From: a virus
IMG/VR virus record: IMGVR_UViG_3300042922_000295
Span: 20,498 to 84,497 of that record
Reading direction: 5' to 3' (one strand)
DNA: 64,000 nt
The notes below the pieces were generated by a model. That model made no database searches. It saw only the letters and a list, made by a program, of their open reading frames with translations, and was not told the origin of the DNA. The translations under genes were made by a program, and so were the position numbers. Every line of letters begins with the position of its first letter. The stretch's first letter is position 1. Positions 31,791 to 41,925 of the stretch are shown in pieces.

Positions 31791-34405
31791 TACCCGACCT
31801 CCTCGTAAGGAATGGTGATGTCACCCATCTCGGAGGTGCCGGTCCCCGGGAGGGGCGACCAGCCGATGTTCCCGAGGGCGACCTCGAACAGGCGACCGAA
31901 CGGCGTCCGGTAGTAGTACGACTCCTGCGAGTTGCGCATCGCCTCGATGGCGAGACGGAACCGGTTCGGCCGCTCCGTCCCACGCGCCTGGCAGACGATC
32001 GATCCGGTGTACCCGAGTCGGTCACCGTAGTCACGGTGGCGCCCTCGACCGATGATGGTAGACGTCTCGGACTCGTACTCCAGGGTGCTGTCATCGCTGA
32101 TGACGTTCTGGAGGCGAACGCTAAGCTGGGGGTTGTCCGGGTCGATCAGCCAGTAGTGCGTGAGGTCGATGAAGTAGACGCGGTTCTCGACCTGCTCGTC
32201 ACCGCTGGGGTCATCTGCAGGGACATAGTAGCCGACCGGGCTCTCCAGGAGGATGCCGGAACGGCTCGCCGCCTGGGTAACCGAGTAGGCGTAGTTGCTC
32301 CCGGCGCTGACCATGTAGTCGCGGAACTCGCGGGTGTTCTGGTTCGTGACCTCGCCGATCAGCTTCCACGTGGTGTCGGGCAGGTTACGTCGGTAGACCT
32401 TCCATGCTGCGAAGAGCGGGTCGGGAGCCGCATCCACCCAGGTGACACTGACGTAGCCGTTCTCGTCCACCTGATCCACGTTGACACTGTAGGACAAGAT
32501 GTCCGGGGCGATGTACTCCGTCTCGAACGCTCCGGTAGCCACGCCCGTGAGGCCAAGCGAGTCGGTAGCCTCGATACGGAAGTGGTAACTACGAGCGTTG
32601 ATGAGGACGACGACCTGGGGCGTGACCTGGGTGGCCTGCCCGACCACCGCATCGGTCCAGATGAGCTCGTTGTTGGCGTCGTCGAACACCTCGATGACAG
32701 CCAGAGCCTGCGTGCCACCGGACGGGGCGGTGAACTCCCACGAGAACGTCGGCGCGCCGTTGTCGACCGGCAGGGACGGGGCGGGCGTGATGACCGTCAC
32801 GACAGGCGGGTCGGCCAGCGTGAACAGTCCCCAGCCGGTCCAGCCGGACTCGGTGTCGCCCTTGTCCCAGACCTTCACGCGCCAGCGCAGGACGTCGTTC
32901 TTCTTGTCCTCCGGGATGGCGACCGACCGCGAGACCGTCGGGTTGGAGGCACTCGACACGAGTGCGACCTTGCCGCTGTCGTAGACCACGTCGCCGGAGA
33001 GGTTGTCCTCGATGACGAGCTGGTAGGCAGACTGCACGTCGTTCGGGTTGGCCGCGTCCGTGAAGCGCCACTGGAACACCGTCTGCGCCTCGTACCGAAC
33101 CGTGCTCCCTGTGACGGGAGACTGGAGAGAGACGGACGGCTGGTGTGCCTGGGTGATCTTGAGCGTGGTCGACCAGGGAGTGATGTAGCCCGTGTTGAGG
33201 TTCGTGACCTTCGACCGCATGTACCAGTCGCCGGACTTCAGGTACACCGCCGTCTTGGTGAAGCGGTACAGGCTGTTCGAGGCGACCGCAGCAGGGGTCA
33301 GCGTCTCGGTGGTAACTCCCGTGGCAAAGGTGGAGTCCTGCGACACCTCGACCGTAATGAGGCTCTTCGTGGCGATGATGCCGAGTGCCTTGATCGTGAC
33401 GTCGAGGATGCCGTTGCTGACGGTCGCGTTGTTCGCGGGGGACGAGAACTCCGGGGTGCCAGCGAGTGTGGTGAACGCCTGTGCAGCAGACCACGGGCCA
33501 GGGCCGACACCGTTGGTGGCGCGGACGCGAGCCCAGTATGGCGTGCCAGGCGTGAGGTCCGTCAGCTCGGCAGGCGTGGTTCCGTCATCGAAGTTCTTGA
33601 CGCCTGCCGTGAAGCCGCTGTTCGTGGCATACTGGATGTTGAACGTCTTGAGCGCCGACCCGCCGGTGCTGGCAGGGTTCACGAAGTTCAGCCGAGCGGA
33701 CGTCTGCTCGACGTTCGAGATGGACACGCTCTGCGGCACGGTGGGGATCGTGGCGCCCGTAGTGAAGGAGATCGTGCCGGACCAGGCACCCCATCCTACG
33801 CCGTTACGTGCCCGCGTACGGGCGTAGTAGGTGGTTGCCGCAGCCAGACCCGTGACGGTCCCCGAACCACCGCCCCACGTGAGATGCGGCGAGGCGAAGT
33901 TCGAGTTGTTGTCGACCTGGCTCTGGTACTCCTGGATGCCCGAGCCGCGCCCGTCCGCAGCGCTGACGGTGATGCGAGCGCTGTTGTTCGTGACCGACCC
34001 GGCCGAGATGCCAGGCTGCGTCGGGACGTTCGCAGGGCGCGCCGGAACCTGCCACGACCGGGACACGCTCGGCGCGCCGCCGAGGTAGGAGCCGCTGATC
34101 GAGGCGTTGAATCCCCACACCGGACCTGGCGAGTAGTTCAGCCCAGCGACGACGTGGCGAGTCGAGATGAACTTCGTCTGCGGCTGACCAGGAACGTTCG
34201 GGGTGTTCATGTAGAACGCCCACGACCCACTTCCCCACGAGTCGGCGAAGTGGTACGTCTGGTTGTCCGCGAAGCCCCAGCCGTCCGAGCCGACATAGTA
34301 GTCAGCGTAGACGTTGATGGCAGTCGTGTTCGTGTTGTACGAGTCGTGTCGGATGTCGATACCGACTCGCTCGTGCTGCGAATAGCCGCCCCAGACGATA
34401 GCCAT
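31790..34405 (-). CDS. Minor tail protein with fibronectin III repeats
   Basis: 871 residues. After an N-terminal beta domain (about 1-125), at least two FN3-like repeats are visible (about 130-220 and 222-315: SARITVSAADGRGSG, YARTRARNGVGWGAWSG; SARLNFVNPASTGGS, PYWARVRATNGVGPGPWS), and more Ig-like units follow. The C-terminal 100 residues (DYGDRLGYTGSIVCQARG, FGRLFEVALGNIGW) resemble the distal-tail end of such proteins. FN3 repeats in tail proteins are thought to help weak binding to cell-surface carbohydrate. It begins one base inside the tape measure stop. Confidence 0.75.
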   Translation of the reverse strand: MAIVWGGYSQHERVGIDIRHDSYNTNTTAINVYADYYVGSDGWGFADNQTYHFADSWGSGSWAFYMNTPNVPGQPQTKFISTRHVVAGLNYSPGPVWGFNASISGSYLGGAPSVSRSWQVPARPANVPTQPGISAGSVTNNSARITVSAADGRGSGIQEYQSQVDNNSNFASPHLTWGGGSGTVTGLAAATTYYARTRARNGVGWGAWSGTISFTTGATIPTVPQSVSISNVEQTSARLNFVNPASTGGSALKTFNIQYATNSGFTAGVKNFDDGTTPAELTDLTPGTPYWARVRATNGVGPGPWSAAQAFTTLAGTPEFSSPANNATVSNGILDVTIKALGIIATKSLITVEVSQDSTFATGVTTETLTPAAVASNSLYRFTKTAVYLKSGDWYMRSKVTNLNTGYITPWSTTLKITQAHQPSVSLQSPVTGSTVRYEAQTVFQWRFTDAANPNDVQSAYQLVIEDNLSGDVVYDSGKVALVSSASNPTVSRSVAIPEDKKNDVLRWRVKVWDKGDTESGWTGWGLFTLADPPVVTVITPAPSLPVDNGAPTFSWEFTAPSGGTQALAVIEVFDDANNELIWTDAVVGQATQVTPQVVVLINARSYHFRIEATDSLGLTGVATGAFETEYIAPDILSYSVNVDQVDENGYVSVTWVDAAPDPLFAAWKVYRRNLPDTTWKLIGEVTNQNTREFRDYMVSAGSNYAYSVTQAASRSGILLESPVGYYVPADDPSGDEQVENRVYFIDLTHYWLIDPDNPQLSVRLQNVISDDSTLEYESETSTIIGRGRHRDYGDRLGYTGSIVCQARGTERPNRFRLAIEAMRNSQESYYYRTPFGRLFEVALGNIGWSPLPGTGTSEMGDITIPYEEVG

Positions 34406-37400
34406 TACTTACCCGCCAGGTCTTCGAGGTTACGGATGAACTTCTCGGCGTCGTTCTCGTCCTTGATGTTCGGGAACGACAGGTCGCCGTGGAAGTGGAA
34501 GGTTCGGTTGTCGTTGTACGTCTGGCTCTGCACTCCGGACTCCGCCTTCTCCAGGCGGGCCATGATGCGGTCGAGACGGCCAGACAGGCTCTGGATGCTG
34601 TTGTTGCCCTGGAACATCGTCTGCCAGTTGCGGGGCAGCGGGATGACAGCCTCGTCTCGACCGGCTTCGCCGATGGTCGCGAGCGTACCACCGCGCCGTG
34701 CGCCGACGATACCGCCGTCTGCAAGCGGCACACCCTTGCTAGCCATCCACGGAACAGGGTTCGTGGCGACCCCGCCCTGCTTCACGATGAAGTGAAGGTG
34801 GGAACCAGTCGATGCACCTGTGCTACCCATGCGGGCGATGAGCTCGCCCGGGGTGACCTGACGCGGCCCTCCGACGTAGCCGGAGAGGTGGCCGTACCAC
34901 GTCTGCAGACCGGCGCCGTGGTCGACCTTCGCGTACTGACCCAGACCGCCGTTCATGCTGTGGTAGGTCACCCGACCACCGGCAGCGGCGAAGATCGAGG
35001 AGCCCATCGGACCGGCAAGGTCGACGCCGTCGTGCAGGCGACGCTGACCGGTGATCGGGTGCGTACGCATACCGAACGGCGAGGACATTCGGTAGCCCGT
35101 TGCAGGCTTGCGCCACGGACCAGACCCGCCAACCTCGGTCGCAGCCTTGCGGTACGCCTCGTCCGTTCCGGTGACCCACTCCCAGACCTGATTGAGCCCG
35201 GCCTGTGCGTACTTCTTGCCGAACTGCCAGGTCATACCGTCGATCTGCGTCTGTGCAAGCTGGCGGATCGGCTCGAAGATGACGGACGCCGCGCCCTGTG
35301 CAACATCCTTGAGCCAGTCGACACCCTGGCCCGCGAGGTCCGCACCCTTGCCGATGAACGCCTTGACATCCTCCCAGCCGCCCATCCCGAGGCCGGTGTC
35401 GTCCGTCCCGGCGCCGATGCGCTTGCCGAGCTCCTCGTAGAGTGCGCTGGCACGGCGGCGGTGAGTCGGGTCGGTCGGGATGACGAACTCGGGGTGGTTC
35501 GCCTTTCCCTCACCGACGATGGCGCGAGCGCCGTTCGTCTCGAATCCGCCACCAACACGACGCGTCGGGATGGCACCACCCTTAGCCAGCAGGGGGATGG
35601 TGCTGATGTTCCAGTCGAGACCGGGCAGGATGTCCGCGACCTTGTTCAGGCCATCGATCAGCTTGTTGACGAACTTGATGCCGCTGTTGATGCCAGTCTT
35701 GATGAAGGTCGTGATGTTGTCGAAGATGCCGCCGATCTTGTCCTTGACCCAGGTGAACGCACCAAGCATGTTGTCGCGCAGCGTGTTGAAGGCTGTCGTG
35801 GCAGCGTCCTTGAGGAGGTTGACCTTCTCCATGACGCTGTTGCGAATCTGCTGGAACTTCTCCACGACCTTGTCCCAGATCATCTTCGCGACTGCGATCA
35901 GGGTGTCCTTGAAGTTGTTCCACTTGGTGATGGCACCGGTCACGAGGTCTGCGATCCACTGCAGAACCTTCGCCCGCATGTCCAGAATCCAGCCGACGAC
36001 CTCGTAGGCGATCATCTTGGCGAAGTTGACGATGTTGTTGTACCAGCCCTGGACGGTGGTGACGACTGCAACCACCATGTTCTTGATCCAGGTGGTCACC
36101 CGGTTGTACAGGTCCACGAACCAGTCCACGACACCATTGACGAGGCCAGACACGAAGTCGATGACCGTGTCCCACAGGTTCTTGAACCAGTCGATGATCG
36201 CCAGGACCATGTCCGGGATGATCGAGTGGCCGACCAGAACGTCCCAAAGCCAGGTGAAGAACTCGACGATGCCTTCGACCAGGCCGGAAACCAGGCCGTA
36301 GACGATGTCCCAGGCGGTGGTGAAGATCGACACGATGGTGGACCAGATCGCACCGAAGATCTCGGTGATGCCCGTCCAGGCCCGCGACCAATCGCCCGTG
36401 AACACGCCGACGATGAAGTTCACCAGGCCTCGGATAACCTGGATGACGTTCCCGATGAGGTCACCGATGAAGCTGATGACAGGCTCGACGATGTTGCCGA
36501 TCATCGAGAACGCGGTCGAGAAGGCTGCGACGAGCGTTCCGCCGATGAAGCCCACGAGCGGCTTGAGGATGTAGTCCCAGAGCCACTTGAGGACGCCGCC
36601 GATGTTGCCCAGCGCCTCCTTGACCGGACCCATCATCGGGCCGAACTTGGCGAGCTGGGTCTTGATCTCCTCGACGGCCGGGCCGACCGCCGCGACGAGG
36701 TTGTCCCAGATCTCCTTGAGCTGAGGGCCGAACAGGTCCCAGAGCTGGCTGGCGCCGCTACTAATGCCTTCCCACAGACCCTTGAACCAGTCGCCCACCG
36801 CTGCGAACTTGTCGGTGAACCCGCTGAAGTCGATTCCGCTGAACGCGTCCTTGAGGCCGCCGACGAGACCGTTCCAGGCGGGGACGATGGTCGTGTTCCA
36901 CCAGTTGACGACCTTGTCCCACATGTTCTGGAGGCCGGTCAGCGGGTTGATCGACGCGAGCGACGCCGCGAGATCTTCCTCAAGCTGCTTGGTGAACTCG
37001 TCGATCATCCCGGACTGGTCGCCGAACCCGCCTTCGCGGGCGATCGAATCCATTCCTCCAACGTCGGGGAACTCTCCACCCGCCGCGTTCATAAAGTTTT
37101 CGGCTCCGGGCGACAGGGACCCCGCTCCGCCCGCGCCGCCGCCCGCCGCCGCGTCCCGGGCCTGCTTCGCCGCCGACGCCGCGCTCGCGACGTCGTTCAG
37201 TGCGGCCTCGATCTCCCGGATAGCATCGGCGGTGAGCTGGTACTCGTCCTTCAGGGTCTGGAGGCTCGCGTACTCCTGATCGTACGCAGCCTGCACCGCG
37301 TTCTTCGCTGCGGTGAGCTGGTCAACAGAAGCGGACTGCGCGTCGTACGAGGCCTGGGCGGCGTCGAGCTGAGGCTGCAGCGCCGTCATCGCGGCCTGCT

Positions 37401-40400
37401 CGCGCTGGATGCCAGCGATGATCTCGGCGAACGTAAGCTCCTTGGACGCGTTCGCCGCCTGCTGAATCTGACGCTCCAGCCCGTCGAACTGCAGGCTGTT
37501 CTCCAGGTCGAGCCGGGTGCCCTGTCGCTGCAGGTCGGCAAGCTGCTTCTGCAGGTCGCTGATCCCGTTGCCCTGGCCCATGCTCTGACCCATGGCGTCA
37601 TACGCGGCCTGCATGGCATCGATCTGCGAGTTGATCGGACCGAGCACGTCCGACCCAGCACCTGCAGCGCGGAGGTCGTTAGACTCTCCGCGCAGCTTTT
37701 CGATGTCGCCCTGCAGGGAGGCCATCTTGCCACTGATGTCCTCGACGGCGCCGCCAGCGTCCTCCAGGTCCATGATGGCGAGCTGGAGTCGCTTCTGCTC
37801 CATGGTGTTCGCGAAGATCGCGTCGTCCATGGCCTGCATGCCGACGATGCCTGTGTTCGAGTAGTTCGCGATGGCATCGGCGTGAGCCTGGTACTGGTTC
37901 TGCAGCTTCTGCAGCTTGTCAGCCGCCGCGTCGAGCTTGTTCTGCTGCAGGTCGAGAGCGGTGTTCGCCGCGTCGAGCTTCTTCTTCCACGAGTCGACGA
38001 CGTTCTGCTGGCGGGTGACCAGAACCTGCTGCTCGGCCAGGAGGGTGTTGAGAACCTTGAGGTCCCCGACCAGGGCGTTGAAGTTGCCGAGGTTCCCCGG
38101 CATCATGTCCTTGACCTTGCCCCGCTGGTCCGACCACTCGTCGAAGTTCATCGAGGCTGCCATCTTCTTGAACTTGGCGAGGTCTGTAGCAGCCTTGCCG
38201 AAGATGGCGCCGACGTTGCCGACGCTCTGGAACTGGCGCTTGATGGCTGCCATGCCCCAGGTGACCGTCTCCACGAGGGACGGGGAGTGGTGGGCAAACG
38301 GGTTGATATACGAGAACCACTCGTAGATCGCGAGTGCCGCCTGCTTGATGATGTTCACCACGGCGATCATCGACTTCTGGATACCCTCGGGCAGCTTGTA
38401 GAACAGCCGCACGATCCCGTCGATGAGCCCCTGGAAGAACTTCCCGAGTGGCTCGAAGCCCTTGGCGATGCCCTCCGCGTTGCGCGACAGCCCCTGTCCG
38501 AGCTGGCTGAAGAAGTCCTTGATGTCGTTCCAGAAGATCGACAGCAGCGTGACAATCGCAGTGATGGCGATACCCCAGGGGCCGGTGAGCAGGCCGATGA
38601 GGCGAGGTCCCCACGTCTTGATGAACGCGAGGATCGCAGGCCAGAGTCCCTTGAAGAATGCGAGGACCGCCGCGCCACCCACCTTGAAGGCGACGAGGAT
38701 CATCGGGAACAGCTTGCCCCAGAGCGTCGCGATGGCAAGCATGGCGGTCCGAGACAGGGCGACGAGGGCGGCGTAGCCCTTCGCCATCACCGTCTGCATA
38801 GCCCACATGGCCTGCGCCATGAGGAGGCCGAGCCGCGCAGCCATTGGAGCGAACACTGCCGTGACGGCGGTCCACATCGCCACGAAGGCGCGCTGGACTC
38901 CAGCGATGCCAGCCCAGACAGCACCGGACAGGCCTGCCATGACCGAAGCCATGGTGCCCATCATCATCGGCACGCCCTTGGTGAACATCGCCGTCATGAG
39001 AATGACGCCGCGCATCATGAGCAGGTTAATGCCTGCCCATCCCCGCTTGATGATGCCAGGGATCGTGGTGAACAGGAGCATCTGGAAGGCGAAGTTAACC
39101 CGCCCCAGCGCACCGAACACAGCCGGGCCGAGCAGTGCGGCCCTGGTGTACATAAAGGTGGTGATCTTGGCCCAGCCCGTGGAGATTGCGGCGCCCATGG
39201 CAGCGAACATCGAGGCGATTCCCGCCGTGATTCCGCCTGCCGCCGCGAAGGTCTTGACCGACCACAGGGCGATGATGCCCTTCACCCACAGAACCTTCAT
39301 CGCCGCCCAACCGGCGGGGATCACCGTTCCAAGAACGGCGAACATCTTCGCGAAGCCAGCCGCTACGGCGATGCGCAGGGTAGCCATGTACGACTGGAAC
39401 GACGACATGCCCTTGACACTCGTCACTGCCGCTGCGCTCACGCCGAGCATGCCCTGGACGAGCCGCGACAGCCCGCCGAACAGCGCCCCGACTCCGGTCG
39501 CCGCCGCCGTGAACGGGAGGGCCAGGAACGAGCCCATGACGCGCACGGCAGGCAGCATACCCCCGGCGAACCAGTGGACGGCCTTTGCGAGCTGACCGAA
39601 CAGGACTGCCGTTGCGCCGACGTACCGACCGATGGGGCCAATGAGGGCGAGGAACACTGCCCCGATGACGACGGCCTTCTGAATCCACGGCTCCAGCTCG
39701 CTGAACGACTTGGCGAGTTCCGCGACTTCCTTGGCAGCCCAGACGATCCACGGGATGAGCGGCTGGATGACGTCAGCCAGCGCGTTCTGCAGGATGACCC
39801 ACATCTGCTGCAGCTTGTGCGGCGACGAGTCGAGGACCGCGTTGAGCTCCTTGACCTTCTGGTTGTAGGTCTCGGTAGCACTCGCGGTGTGCTCCAGCGC
39901 TCGGTTGTAGTAGCCGAGCGGGTTGATGATGTCTCGCATGAGAACGTCGAAGCGGTTGATCTGCCAGCGTCCAGCGACCGATGCCGACACCTGCGCCTTC
40001 TGTGCGTCGCTGAGCTGGTCGAACGCCTCCGCCATCTTCTCCAGGCGCTGCGCACCGTTCAGGGACTGCCACCCCATGTCCTGGGTGTTCATCCCCATCA
40101 TACCCATGATCTCGGCAGCCTCCTTGGTAGGCGCCAGGAGACGGGAGAGGATGGTCTTGAGTGCGTTACCGGCATTCGCGGCCGACCCGGACGCCGGGAC
40201 GAGCGCGGCGGTCAGGGCTGCGAGGTGCTGGACGTCGACACCGGCCGAGCGGGCCGAACCGGCAGCACGAGCGAAGGTCTGGATCAGACCCTCCATCGTG
40301 ACACCGGTCTCGTTCTCAACCATGTTGAGGGTGTCGATGGTCTTGGAGAGTTCCTGGGTACTCAGACCATACTGAGCCTGGATCGCGATGAGTGCCTCGG

Positions 40401-40911
40401 TGGCGGCAGCCGCCTCCATCTCACCGAGGACCATGGCCTCCAGTGTGAGCTTGACACCCCGGGCGAGCGCGATGCCGGATGCACCGGCTGCAGCCCAGTC
40501 TCCAGCGATCTCGATGACCTGCTGCTGGTGGACGCCGAAGCGGTCCGACAGGGCTCGAAAGGCTCCTTCGAGAGCCTTGAGCTCGTTGGTCATCACCTGC
40601 GCGGAAAGCCTACTATCTCCGTAGACCTTGTTCACGCGCACCATCGCCGCCTCGTTTTCGAGGGCGAACTTCGTTGCCGCCGCACCTGCGATGGCGAGGG
40701 GGATGGTGAAGTTGTACGTGAGCTGTCGTCCGGCCCACTGCACCTGCGAGCCCCACTTGGTCAGGTTACTCCCAGCACCGACCTTGGTCTGGGCGCCCTG
40801 AGCGCGCTCAAGCTGCTGCTGCAGACTCGCAACTTCGCGGCGCAGGCTCTGGACCTCCTTCTGAGCCTGCGCGGCCTGAATGCGAATCTGGATCGCCATG
40901 AAGGCGTTCAT
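34405..40911 (-). CDS. Tape measure protein with C-terminal M23 peptidase domain
   Basis: 2,168 residues. N-terminal coiled coil (IQAAQAQKEVQSLRREVAS), long hydrophobic helical stretches in the first half, a coiled coil around residues 960-1250, then repeated Trp-rich amphipathic segments (WFKGLWEGISSG, VVNWWNTTIVPAWNGLVGG). The M23 endopeptidase domain (about 1940-2056) has H1960 and D1964 in LHDGVDLAG and GSHLHF (H2038, H2040), the zinc and catalytic residues. The protein sets tail length and is ejected; the peptidase would open peptidoglycan locally during DNA entry. ATG 40911 is used; ATG 40899 is also possible. Confidence 0.9.
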   Translation of the reverse strand: MNAFMAIQIRIQAAQAQKEVQSLRREVASLQQQLERAQGAQTKVGAGSNLTKWGSQVQWAGRQLTYNFTIPLAIAGAAATKFALENEAAMVRVNKVYGDSRLSAQVMTNELKALEGAFRALSDRFGVHQQQVIEIAGDWAAAGASGIALARGVKLTLEAMVLGEMEAAAATEALIAIQAQYGLSTQELSKTIDTLNMVENETGVTMEGLIQTFARAAGSARSAGVDVQHLAALTAALVPASGSAANAGNALKTILSRLLAPTKEAAEIMGMMGMNTQDMGWQSLNGAQRLEKMAEAFDQLSDAQKAQVSASVAGRWQINRFDVLMRDIINPLGYYNRALEHTASATETYNQKVKELNAVLDSSPHKLQQMWVILQNALADVIQPLIPWIVWAAKEVAELAKSFSELEPWIQKAVVIGAVFLALIGPIGRYVGATAVLFGQLAKAVHWFAGGMLPAVRVMGSFLALPFTAAATGVGALFGGLSRLVQGMLGVSAAAVTSVKGMSSFQSYMATLRIAVAAGFAKMFAVLGTVIPAGWAAMKVLWVKGIIALWSVKTFAAAGGITAGIASMFAAMGAAISTGWAKITTFMYTRAALLGPAVFGALGRVNFAFQMLLFTTIPGIIKRGWAGINLLMMRGVILMTAMFTKGVPMMMGTMASVMAGLSGAVWAGIAGVQRAFVAMWTAVTAVFAPMAARLGLLMAQAMWAMQTVMAKGYAALVALSRTAMLAIATLWGKLFPMILVAFKVGGAAVLAFFKGLWPAILAFIKTWGPRLIGLLTGPWGIAITAIVTLLSIFWNDIKDFFSQLGQGLSRNAEGIAKGFEPLGKFFQGLIDGIVRLFYKLPEGIQKSMIAVVNIIKQAALAIYEWFSYINPFAHHSPSLVETVTWGMAAIKRQFQSVGNVGAIFGKAATDLAKFKKMAASMNFDEWSDQRGKVKDMMPGNLGNFNALVGDLKVLNTLLAEQQVLVTRQQNVVDSWKKKLDAANTALDLQQNKLDAAADKLQKLQNQYQAHADAIANYSNTGIVGMQAMDDAIFANTMEQKRLQLAIMDLEDAGGAVEDISGKMASLQGDIEKLRGESNDLRAAGAGSDVLGPINSQIDAMQAAYDAMGQSMGQGNGISDLQKQLADLQRQGTRLDLENSLQFDGLERQIQQAANASKELTFAEIIAGIQREQAAMTALQPQLDAAQASYDAQSASVDQLTAAKNAVQAAYDQEYASLQTLKDEYQLTADAIREIEAALNDVASAASAAKQARDAAAGGGAGGAGSLSPGAENFMNAAGGEFPDVGGMDSIAREGGFGDQSGMIDEFTKQLEEDLAASLASINPLTGLQNMWDKVVNWWNTTIVPAWNGLVGGLKDAFSGIDFSGFTDKFAAVGDWFKGLWEGISSGASQLWDLFGPQLKEIWDNLVAAVGPAVEEIKTQLAKFGPMMGPVKEALGNIGGVLKWLWDYILKPLVGFIGGTLVAAFSTAFSMIGNIVEPVISFIGDLIGNVIQVIRGLVNFIVGVFTGDWSRAWTGITEIFGAIWSTIVSIFTTAWDIVYGLVSGLVEGIVEFFTWLWDVLVGHSIIPDMVLAIIDWFKNLWDTVIDFVSGLVNGVVDWFVDLYNRVTTWIKNMVVAVVTTVQGWYNNIVNFAKMIAYEVVGWILDMRAKVLQWIADLVTGAITKWNNFKDTLIAVAKMIWDKVVEKFQQIRNSVMEKVNLLKDAATTAFNTLRDNMLGAFTWVKDKIGGIFDNITTFIKTGINSGIKFVNKLIDGLNKVADILPGLDWNISTIPLLAKGGAIPTRRVGGGFETNGARAIVGEGKANHPEFVIPTDPTHRRRASALYEELGKRIGAGTDDTGLGMGGWEDVKAFIGKGADLAGQGVDWLKDVAQGAASVIFEPIRQLAQTQIDGMTWQFGKKYAQAGLNQVWEWVTGTDEAYRKAATEVGGSGPWRKPATGYRMSSPFGMRTHPITGQRRLHDGVDLAGPMGSSIFAAAGGRVTYHSMNGGLGQYAKVDHGAGLQTWYGHLSGYVGGPRQVTPGELIARMGSTGASTGSHLHFIVKQGGVATNPVPWMASKGVPLADGGIVGARRGGTLATIGEAGRDEAVIPLPRNWQTMFQGNNSIQSLSGRLDRIMARLEKAESGVQSQTYNDNRTFHFHGDLSFPNIKDENDAEKFIRNLEDLAGK

Positions 40912-40978
40912 GTGGACCCACGATCTTGTTCGATCTATATGGGCCTCAAGTGCCCGACGACTCGCGAAGCATACAGGT

Positions 40979-41011
40979 AGGGCCGGTCCCGCGTCTAGCG
41001 GGACCGGCCCT
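40979..41011 (-). terminator. Perfect 14-bp hairpin after the tail chaperones
   Basis: AGGGCCGGTCCCGC (40979-40992) pairs perfectly with 40998-41011 around a 5-base loop, 9 bases past the frameshifted chaperone stop and 67 bases before the tape measure start. Confidence 0.7.
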
Positions 41012-41019
41012 AGGCTTTG

Positions 41020-41822
41020 CTATCGGCGGCGTCCGCCAGCAACTCGACCTGCTCCCTTGCCGCTCGATTGCTTTTTGCGATCGAGCTCTCGCTTCCGCTC
41101 TTGCTCGGCTTCGTGCTCGCCGCGCTTAGCGAAGATGTAGCGAAAGTCTTCCAGGAGCTTCGGGTGTTGATCGTACAGCCCACCCTCCACCGGGAGGTGG
41201 TTCCACTTCATCGACTCGCACAGTGCGAACAGGCGGATCGACTCGGCAGGGTTCGGTACGGACTCACCCTTGATGAACAGGTCTACTTGCTGGTGGAAGA
41301 GCCTTCCCCCGCCTCGCGCTCCTCGGCCTCCTTGATGAGCTTGTCGAGCTCGTCACGCTGCTCGTACAGCTCCTTGGCCGACAGCTCCGCCGTGAGCCAG
41401 GGGTTGGCCTTGCGGATCGCGACCTCGATCTTCTCGATGATCGCGGGGTTGGCGTCGCGCAGGAACTCGCGACGCGTCTGCGCGTTGAAGGGGACGTCCT
41501 CCAGGGGGCCGTCCGCGCTGCGGCGGCGCTTGAGGTTCCAGCCGACGAGGCTCGTCTCGATGAGCGCGTGGCGCTCCGAGGCCGGGTCCATCCGGGTGCG
41601 GGCGTCGCCGCCGCGCTGGATGACGAGGTCGCGCTGGGTGTCGCGCTGGAAGCGCGCCTTCTGGCCCTCGTTCATGATGGCGTACTCGACGTACGACACC
41701 TTGTCGGGGAAGAGGAAGCGCTCGGTGCCGCCGAAGCCGAAGTAGTCCATCTGCGGCTGCTGGAACGAGTCCGGCGCGGCGTCGACGGGCTGGGGGGTGT
41801 ACTGCGTGGAAGTCTCGGACAT
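41020..41822 (-). CDS. Tail assembly chaperone, -1 frameshift product (GT-type)
   Basis: The G-type ORF shifts by -1 at GGGGGAA (41310-41304; codons GCG GGG GAA) and continues in a frame open to 41020, adding about 95 residues (RLFHQQVDLFIKGESVPNPA, KWNHLPVEGGLYDQHPKLLE, DFRYIFAKRGEHEAEQERKR). The stop of the unshifted frame is at 41283. This G/GT layout directly upstream of the tape measure is conserved in long-tailed phages, where the two products chaperone tape measure and tube assembly. Confidence 0.85.
41283..41822 (-). CDS. Tail assembly chaperone (G-type, zero frame)
   Basis: 179 residues from ATG 41822. The N-terminus contains FLFPDKVSYVEYAIMNEGQK; the C-terminal half is helical and charged (RREFLRDANPAIIEKIEVAI, ELYEQRDELDKLIKEAEERE). 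It ends 20 bases past the slip heptamer with SSTSK. Most ribosomes should yield this short form. Confidence 0.85.
   Translation of the reverse strand: MSETSTQYTPQPVDAAPDSFQQPQMDYFGFGGTERFLFPDKVSYVEYAIMNEGQKARFQRDTQRDLVIQRGGDARTRMDPASERHALIETSLVGWNLKRRRSADGPLEDVPFNAQTRREFLRDANPAIIEKIEVAIRKANPWLTAELSAKELYEQRDELDKLIKEAEEREAGEGSSTSK
41304..41310 (-). promoter_or_regulatory. Programmed -1 frameshift heptamer GGGGGAA
   Basis: In zero frame the codons are GCG GGG GAA, so the P-site tRNA on GGG re-pairs perfectly after a -1 slip. The position is in phase with the 41822 start, and the new frame stays open to 41020. Confidence 0.8.
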
Positions 41823-41877
41823 CCTTGTGACCCTCTCTGTGGTCTAGTGGGCATGCATGCAAGGGACATCATGCCAC

Positions 41878-41908
41878 AGCCCCGGGGCGCGGTACACACC
41901 CCGGGGCT
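41878..41908 (-). terminator. Hairpin upstream of the chaperone genes
   Basis: AGCCCCGGGG (41878-41887) pairs perfectly with 41899-41908, loop of 11 bases. It follows the large PhoD-like tail gene by 17 bases. Confidence 0.65.
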
Positions 41909-41925
41909 ATCGGCATGACTCCGGC

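Noticed and set aside
40934-40939. TATAGA (- strand) as a promoter for the tape measure gene
   Set aside because: No -35 at proper spacing. It is kept only as a remark.
34489-40980. A 2,163-codon open frame antisense to the tape measure gene
   Set aside because: Long antisense frames are common in high-GC DNA when the sense gene avoids certain codons. The translation is Arg/Asp/His/Leu-rich with no domain, and there is no ribosome site. The sense strand has clear tail and M23 features.
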